A stretch of DNA of 64,000 nucleotides, taken from Mesodorylaimus sp. YZB2_4. Taxonomy: Eukaryota > Nematoda > Enoplea > Dorylaimida > Dorylaimidae. Of the stretch, positions 58,701-64,000 are shown piece by piece. The stretch lies in assembly GCA_030248295.1 (NCBI GenBank), contig JASANH010001727.1, forward strand, positions 248,001 to 312,000, read 5' to 3'. Every line of letters begins with the position of its first letter. Position 1 is the stretch's first letter. Position numbers and translations under genes: made by a program. The notes beneath the pieces were generated by a model. The model ran no database searches, had not been told where the DNA came from, and saw only the letters and a list, made by a program, of their open reading frames with translations.

Positions 58701-60364
58701 CCACTGGCATAAAAAGGCAAGGAATATGGACGAAGCAGTCCTACGCAGTCATTTAATTAAGCTAGCAGCAAAATTGCGCAAATTTTTGCGTGCGAGGCAC
58801 AGGCACACTTGTGCGTCCAGTCTTGAAATTGGGAAACAGCTTATTGATTGCATCTTGCTTGTGAACCTCGAACCTCGGCCGTTTTTCCTCGAGGTCGAGG
58901 CCTCGGCCGAACACTATTCTCGAGACAAATCACTCACATGGACCGGGGGGGGGGGGGCAGCGAGCGATCTGGGCGAAGCAGCCCAACAAAGTGATTTAAT
59001 ATTGCTAGCCGAAAAATTGCGCAAGTTTCTTAGTGCGACGAGCAGGCACACTTGTGCGGCTCGTCTCCAAACTGGGGAACAGCTCATTAATTGCAACTTA
59101 TTTGAAAACCTTGACCCCCGGTCGTTTTTCCCTGAGGTCGAGGCCTCGGCCGAACACTACCAGCTCAACTGTTCTCCAGGGTGATGAACTTTCTTTCATT
59201 GATCAAGGGCCATCGATAGAGGACACTCGCAGTCAGGAGGGAAGGTGTTGATGGATATTTTAGCCACCAGAGATAGATATTTTGGCGGAAATTGAAAATT
59301 CCGATCCGGCCGAGCCATGGGCTGGTCCCCTCAAAACTATCCGCCCGATGCAGTTCAGGCATGGAAGACCCCGATGGAACGGTACTGTAGGTCCACTGTC
59401 GGAACTCGGAGCTGATAAGAACAGTCCTTACTTGTCCTCCGCATCAGCGTATTGATCATACGGGAATTGATTGGTGACAATGTCGAATAACTGAGCGATA
59501 ACTCGATCGGCCAAAGTTCCTTCGAAGGCTTCTTTCATTGCTTCGACGACATTTTCGAAATGGACAACAGGCGATTCAGTTGACAGTTTGATTTTAATGC
59601 TGCAAAATGGAGATTCCGAATCGCGCCACTGAAAGTACTATTTTACTTGAATATGACAAAAAGAGGGATAAAATTATACAAATTTACCTCAAATTTTTCG
59701 TTAGGCAATTTCAATTTTTCGATTGAAAACAATGCCTTTCGTCGATCGTACGCTTGCCCAGTCGGCAATGGAAAAACGTTCGGGTTCGCACGAATACACC
59801 GTTTGTAAATATCGTACGAAACTTGACGAGCTGAGTTATTGTCGTATCTAAAAAAAATTACAAAAAAACCTGATTGCTTGAGCGAACTATCCGACGCATT
59901 CTTACGGCAACCGGGCAGGGAGTTGCCCAAAACGTTGAGAATTTTGTCTACTAGCAGGCCGTCAGCAGACCAACGGAAAAATGAACTTACGCAGTCGCTT
60001 TTCCGGCCGTCATGATTTGTCCACGACCTCTTCCTCCCGGCTTTGGCGGTTTCACAATCTCGACATCGTATCGAAATAAAATCAAGTTGGTTACTAACGT
60101 TTTCAACGGGAAAAAATTGGTTTCCAATGAAATTTTTTGGCCCGCAGTTCCAATTCCGGGACGTTTCATCGGTTGCACGGAAGGTTCGACTTTAATTTTC
60201 GAAACGGTCGATGCCAAACCTTCCGAAGCTGTTTCGTAGGCTGATGTCGTTGACGACTGACCTTCGCAGATACTACCGGCCGATGGTGATTGTGTTGTTG
60301 ACGATGGAAGAAATCGGCCCCGGCCACGTATCGAACCAGGTTTTGGTCGGGTCGATGGCTCCAT
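49793..60364 (-). CDS. Argonaute protein, slicer-type
   Basis: Small-RNA-guided silencing protein. Eighteen exons (minus): 60364-59991, 59847-59688, 59628-59432, 55721-55561, 55460-55338, 55258-55180, 55123-55052, 54789-54603, 54129-54001, 53654-53524, 53459-53278, 53214-53049, 52506-52380, 51994-51794, 51370-51134, 50700-50510, 49931-49793; one optional 42-45 base exon at 59950-59906 would also fit. The phases agree (about 951 residues). A Gly/Arg/Ser-rich N-terminus leads to the N domain (RPGIGTAGQKISLETNFF). PAZ and linkers follow (YMPYGRQFYK, WPNMPCIVCYMPSG, DPYCDRFGIA). The PIWI domain has D671 (GFDVNHPP), E720 (RQEE), D754 (FRDGVSE) and H892 (VYFAHLAA), with D-to-H spacing 138 as in human AGO2, so slicing is likely. 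The MID 5'-pocket looks altered. It is divergent from miRNA-type Argonautes. The intron between exons 3 and 4 is 3.7 kb and full of repeats. Confidence 0.93.
52010..52075 (+). repeat. tRNA-derived SINE tail in Argonaute intron
   Basis: GGCGCGGGTTCGATTCCCAC (box B) is followed by TCGGAGC and a run of eight T, a Pol III terminator. Box A and acceptor pairing are missing. Similar tails occur at 48702, 54442-54530 and 57285. Confidence 0.55.
52735..52985. repeat. ATCGAT-rich island in an Argonaute intron
   Basis: Dense overlapping GATCGATC, TTGATCGA and AATCGATC words inside the intron 52507-53048, of the same kind as the islands in quinone reductase B. Confidence 0.7.
54430..54535. repeat. tRNA-derived half elements in Argonaute intron
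   Basis: A reversed box B (GAGTCGAACCCGCATCCC) and a forward one (GTTCGACTCCCAG) lie within 100 bases, like the array at 48290-48900. Confidence 0.45.
56330..56420 (-). repeat. Dispersed repeat family S2, copy 2
   Basis: Reverse complement reads CCCGTCAGGGTGATGTTTCA and GCCATGGACTAGGTCGCCA, matching 30680-30770. Confidence 0.55.
56440..56650 (-). repeat. GATCCG-rich repeat family S6, copy 3
   Basis: Same block order as 46300-46530: TTAATCCCGCTTAAGCGC, ACAGGTTAGTGG, GACGCCATCCCCA and then GATCCAGACCCTGGATCC. Lies in the 3.7-kb Argonaute intron. Confidence 0.55.
57822..57929 (+). other. Short plus-strand open frame in Argonaute intron
   Basis: ATG at 57822 opens 35 codons, MAPKTLSKLEKLVDLDLEE then MEELSFSHSAEASPPT, ending where an S2 repeat begins. 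It reads like a helical, acidic peptide but has no recognised relative. It may be a gene remnant or chance. Confidence 0.15.
57920..58020 (-). repeat. Dispersed repeat family S2, copy 3
   Basis: Reverse complement reads CCCGTCGAGATGATGTTTCA and GCCATGGACTAGGTCGGA, matching 30680-30770 and 56330-56420. Confidence 0.5.
58150..58375 (-). repeat. tRNA-derived SINE, family S1, in Argonaute intron
   Basis: Reverse complement starts GATGGTGCAGTAGTTCGGCG, keeps box B-like GGGTTCAATCCC and the body with GACCTTGCGCGCTGG. It matches 26380-26625 through the head, so head and body are both present. Confidence 0.75.
58420..59165. repeat. CGAGGTCGAGG-rich repeat cluster with a 200-base tandem duplication
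   Basis: Unit 1 (about 58727-58915) and unit 2 (about 58970-59160) share CTAGC.G.AAAATTGCGCAA, AGGCACACTTGTGCG, GG.AACAGCT.ATTGA and GAGGTCGAGGCCTCGGCCGAACACTA. The end motif occurs in reverse at 58420-58580. A G run lies at about 58947-58957. The 203-codon open frame here is a by-product of the repeat. Confidence 0.7.
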
Positions 60365-63300
60365 GTTTATTTTATCCAGTAAGAACGTCGAATAAGAGTC
60401 GGTGAAAAAGTGAAAAAACTAACCGGAAGACTAAAAAAATGACTACTTGAAAACCGAAAACGCAGACCGGAAGCAACTAAAAACAAGACCGAACTCGCAA
60501 AACAAACAAACGAAGAACAAAGAACAAAGCGTCGCTGCGCACAGCTATAGGGTGAAATTGAGGTTCGGATAAAATCTTGTTTCGAGATTTGAACCATTAG
60601 ATACGATAAACAAAATTTATTACTATTATTAATCAATGATTTTAATAATTATTGATTTTTAAATGTTTTGTTGCCATATAACATTTATCCTTAAAGGTGT
60701 CTTAGTTGTGTTTGAGTCAGGGATGATGTACCTACTGCACTATGCGCACAGCCACGGCTGGAGCCGCCATGACAGTGGCCATCCCATCGAGTGCATGACT
60801 ACATATATATTCTCAATCAATCTACCGCTCGTACCTAGGCGCCTAAACCAACTTTTACGTAGAAGCAAGACTAAGACATTTCCTGCACTGTAGCTCCGCT
60901 TCTAACTTGCTGAGTAAGAGTTGGTTTCGCCTCTCTGCTGGCTACTTTGGCTGGTAGCGATAGATCAATGGGGACCTCGATTTTTTCCAAAACCAAACAC
61001 AATTGCTGCAGACACATGTTTGACATGGCCCCGTTGCATGAAGTCAATCTTATGCCAAGTCACTTTATGCCACGCAGTCATGCAGTCACATGGGAAAATA
61101 AGGGGCATAGAAGTCGTCATTTACTGTCTGGATTGACCTGGTGTTGTAAGGGCTAGGGCCCGACCCAAAACAAGAGACCAATATCCACAAGTGCGTTTAC
61201 TGAAAGCAGCCACACACCAACGAGCCCAACGAGACACTGGCGAAGGCACAACAACACCAGACAGACAGGAAGTGGCTGGGCCGCACCTTAGGCAGCCGAG
61301 GACAAAGGCCATAGGCATACATTATGGCACTCAAGTCGACCCAACCCTAGGCTTAGTACATTAGCATGGACCCCGATGGTAAAGTATGGTTTCGGGTTTA
61401 CCACCTGAGCATCACTGTACCTGAGCATCAGGCCCGAGCATCATTGGCGCCTCGCTACACAGCGGTTACCGTATTCCAATCGTATCCAACCCGTTACAGT
61501 GTGACTTGTGTACGACGGAGCGTTCCTACACAGACTTGTGGCACCACTCAAGGCTCCCTCACACTCCTCTGGGGTCCAGGGCGCGTGCCCCAAATATGTC
61601 GGCCCAACCGCTGATAAATTCTCAGTTCGTACTCCCACTGCTGGAGTCCCTGGCTACATACAATGACGACGAACCTGGACATCAACGTCGAACTGGAATA
61701 GTCCAAAGACCCAGACGAAATATGTAGGAGCCTTCAAACACTCGGATGCTCGCTAAAACACTCCAGCACCACTTCCTCACTCACAGCTTCATATACTGTA
61801 CTTTCGGCGATACTTCGCAGGCCAACAAGCTTGCGCTTACATGAAATAGTGTTGGAAATGACCCCAAGGTCAAGGTCAGAATTCTGTCAAAACCCTGATT
61901 GGCCGACCCTCGGTCAAAGTCATGGTCAAGGTCAGGGTCAGGTCAGAATTTCTTGCAACCGGTCAGAGTATTTTGATAGAGAAAGAATGTCAATATAATG
62001 CAATGTTGGTGAAAAAGATTTCAAGCTCTCTCCGTCGTGTGTATGGATCTGAGGGCAGTTTCACAGTTCTGAATCTCAAGGCATGTCCTAAATTCTGCGA
62101 CAGTCCCAAGTCATTTCACAATCACCCACCCAAGGACACTAAGCTGTCTTGAGTTGAGGACGACCTCGACCATGTCCAGAGACACTTTCTGGTGTCTTTA
62201 TTTCCCGCCAGCGCTTCCAGGCGCAGGGTAATTGCCCTTGATCTAGGGCAATTTTGAGCTGACCTTTCTAGAGCAATTTTCAGGGCAATATTTGGCCGTC
62301 TTGCAATTGTGGCACTTTGCCTTAGCTCTCTCGACCCGCAAAAACGGTTCTTTTTTAGCTGAGCTAAAATTTAGTCGTCCTTATTTAGCCATTGAGGCCA
62401 AAAAGGGACAACAGAATCCTACTATCATCATTTTACTGATGCCCATGGCAAACACATGCACTTTATGGGAGGGGGCATATTTGAAATTCATCAAAATTCA
62501 CACGCGAGATCAAGTTACCAGAAAGCATAATCCCATGGCACATAATCCCCCAAAACAGCCGCAGAAAACACAAAACTCTGCATGTGGACTCGAAATTATG
62601 ACTTGGAAAAGCCAAATAATGTGGCTCACAGAGACGCCTACTGACATAACAGATTTGTGTCTAAAACGAGAATTCCCAAATAATAAACCCCATGGTTAAG
62701 CTTATAAAATAATTCCAATTTGGCACGTTTACAGGGCTCATATAATGTGGACCAGCCTGCCTCAGCCAAGGCGTCCTCGTGACATAGTAAAATTATTCAG
62801 ATAAAATTGCTCAGCAAACTTGGACTAGTGATGGGTCCCCTGCTTACACGTAATGGATGTATTTCCCGCTTTAAATTTTGTGGTCTGCTAAAATTTGGTC
62901 ATCCTTTTCTGTTGTGAAACAAGATGTGACATGTCTTAGGAGACGCGTAAATCTACTGATTAGGCACCTCTAGGACAGCTATTGTGACACGTCCTAAATT
63001 GGTGTCCCAGGGAAGTCGCTGTCCTAAACAGTGCCTTGAATTCGTACCTGTCCTGAAATTAGTATCGCCCTGCGAAACTGCTGCCCCTGCTGATTGCGAG
63101 TCTTGTGCTATTGCACTTATCTTAATCGTCCAGTAACCTACCAGCCCAGCCGCACAGACTATTGAGTGGCAGCGTGGTGCTTGCTTGTGTATGCCATCCC
63201 CCCGTGGCAGCCACTCTCATCATTGCGATTAATGGAAAAAGAAATCGATCATGCGGAGGCAGCTGGATCAGGAATTGATGTTTTAGCGAATGAGATCTAT

Positions 63301-64000
63301 TTTTGATTTGCGATGGGTGTCAGCTTTTCTAGTTTTCCCAGAGGAGTGAAAACAGCTTTACATATTTTTTTGAGCTTGATAAAAATTCAGTTTCTTGGAC
63401 TGCCCGTGAAATTTCGCGTGATGCTAGGAAGCTGTCAGCTGTAATAAAATTTCTTGGTAAAATTGCAAACACAGGGAAGCTTTGTTGCTGGTGCCGATTT
63501 CAAGCAAAATTTTTTGTCCGATCAATGTCAAAGTCAGAGCAAGAAAATTTACAGTTCCTCGCAGGTCAAGGGTTAGGTCAGAAAGTTTTTTTTGGTTAGG
63601 TTAAGGTCAGGGTCAGGTCAGACAGTGAAAAATCTAGGTCATTGGAAGACTAATGTGAAACGAACAAGAATCTGTTCAGAATCTATCTAGAAGAAAAGGT
63701 CGAAGAAACTGATCATCTGACGGACTTAGGAAGGAGCCCAACAGCGCAAGCATAGCACGTGTACCAGGAGCTTCGATCCCCCCTTTCGGCTTGCGGTTAT
63801 CACTAGTTTTCACACAGATATCACAACTTTTTTGTGTCATTATTGAAAGCAGTAGGCTGTACCTGCTCGCTGTACCGGTCACAAGAAGCTCGCTCCGTTC
63901 CCACATTAGCTCACGTCTCGCGGCAGGACTACATGGGATCCTATCCGATTGGATCTGATCCGAAAATTGGGATTGTTTTTTTTTGGAAGCAGCTCGGTGC
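60365..64000. other. Upstream of Argonaute and repeat-rich end of window
   Basis: The Argonaute promoter should lie in 60365-60700; no TATA box stands out. Beyond that I see no gene. GGTCA-rich stretches occur at 61860-61970 and 63520-63640, a C/G-rich block at 61130-61330, and GATCCG words at 63935-63975. Confidence 0.55.

Noticed and set aside
58573-59184. 203-codon open frame
   Set aside because: It runs through two tandem copies of a repeat unit and into GC-rich repeat ends, so it is not a protein gene.
59906-59950. Optional 42-45 base Argonaute exon
   Set aside because: It has splice borders and keeps frame, but the flanking exons join better without it and its residues resemble nothing in the family. 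Mentioned as an alternative only.
1-64000. CRISPR arrays, operons with Shine-Dalgarno sites, rRNA genes
   Set aside because: None seen. The gene structure is eukaryotic with spliceosomal introns throughout.

Overview
The window looks like nuclear DNA of a small invertebrate, most likely a nematode. Coding sequence is broken by many short GT-AG introns, intergenic and intronic DNA is full of decayed transposons and tRNA-derived repeats, and no bacterial features are present. The best clue to lineage is the eEF1A protein. Its C-terminus begins SVEKTE, and it carries [20 protein letters not shown] and IVELVPTKP, which I associate with nematode eEF1A. This is recognition from memory, not a search, so species and clade are left open.

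Layout. 1-1,070: C-terminal part of a non-LTR retrotransposon reverse transcriptase, cut by the window edge. 1,981-6,612 (+): eEF1A with six coding exons and a likely promoter and 5'UTR intron. 7,684-8,667 (+): a small protein with two copies of a Cys/His knuckle. 9,478-10,955 (+): an unrecognised 205-residue protein in three exons. 12,219-16,330 (+): a cathepsin B-like gene that has lost its catalytic Cys and His and gained a Ser/Thr-rich tail. 22,127-23,680 (-): a second cathepsin B-like gene that keeps Cys, His and Asn but whose last exon I cannot find. 24,120-25,125: two broken mariner-type transposase copies, head to head. 29,586-33,643 and 36,243-39,265 (+): two quinone oxidoreductase (zeta-crystallin family) genes, a tandem duplication with eight exons each at identical positions. 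39,718-47,629 (-): a complete lipin (phosphatidate phosphatase) gene, 15 coding exons, 1,096 residues. 49,793-60,364 (-): an Argonaute gene, 18 coding exons, about 951 residues, with an intact D-E-D-H slicer tetrad. 60,365-64,000: repeats, no recognisable gene.

The genes do not form one pathway. eEF1A is translation machinery, lipin makes diacylglycerol, the quinone reductases handle redox chemistry, Argonaute works in small-RNA silencing, and the cathepsins are lysosomal or secreted. The most interesting protein observation is the convergent pair of cathepsin B-like genes. One is apparently active. The other is a pseudoprotease whose normal stop codon lies inside a splice donor, so splicing would replace the stop with a mucin-like, possibly membrane-anchored tail. 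Other points of interest are an eEF1A first intron with no in-frame GT donor, ATCGAT-rich islands in the introns of one quinone reductase copy and one Argonaute intron, a set of poly-C/poly-G runs of about 10-17 bases, several long inverted repeats and at least seven dispersed repeat families.

All exon boundaries were set by eye from splice sites, phase and family similarity. No alignment or database search was run.
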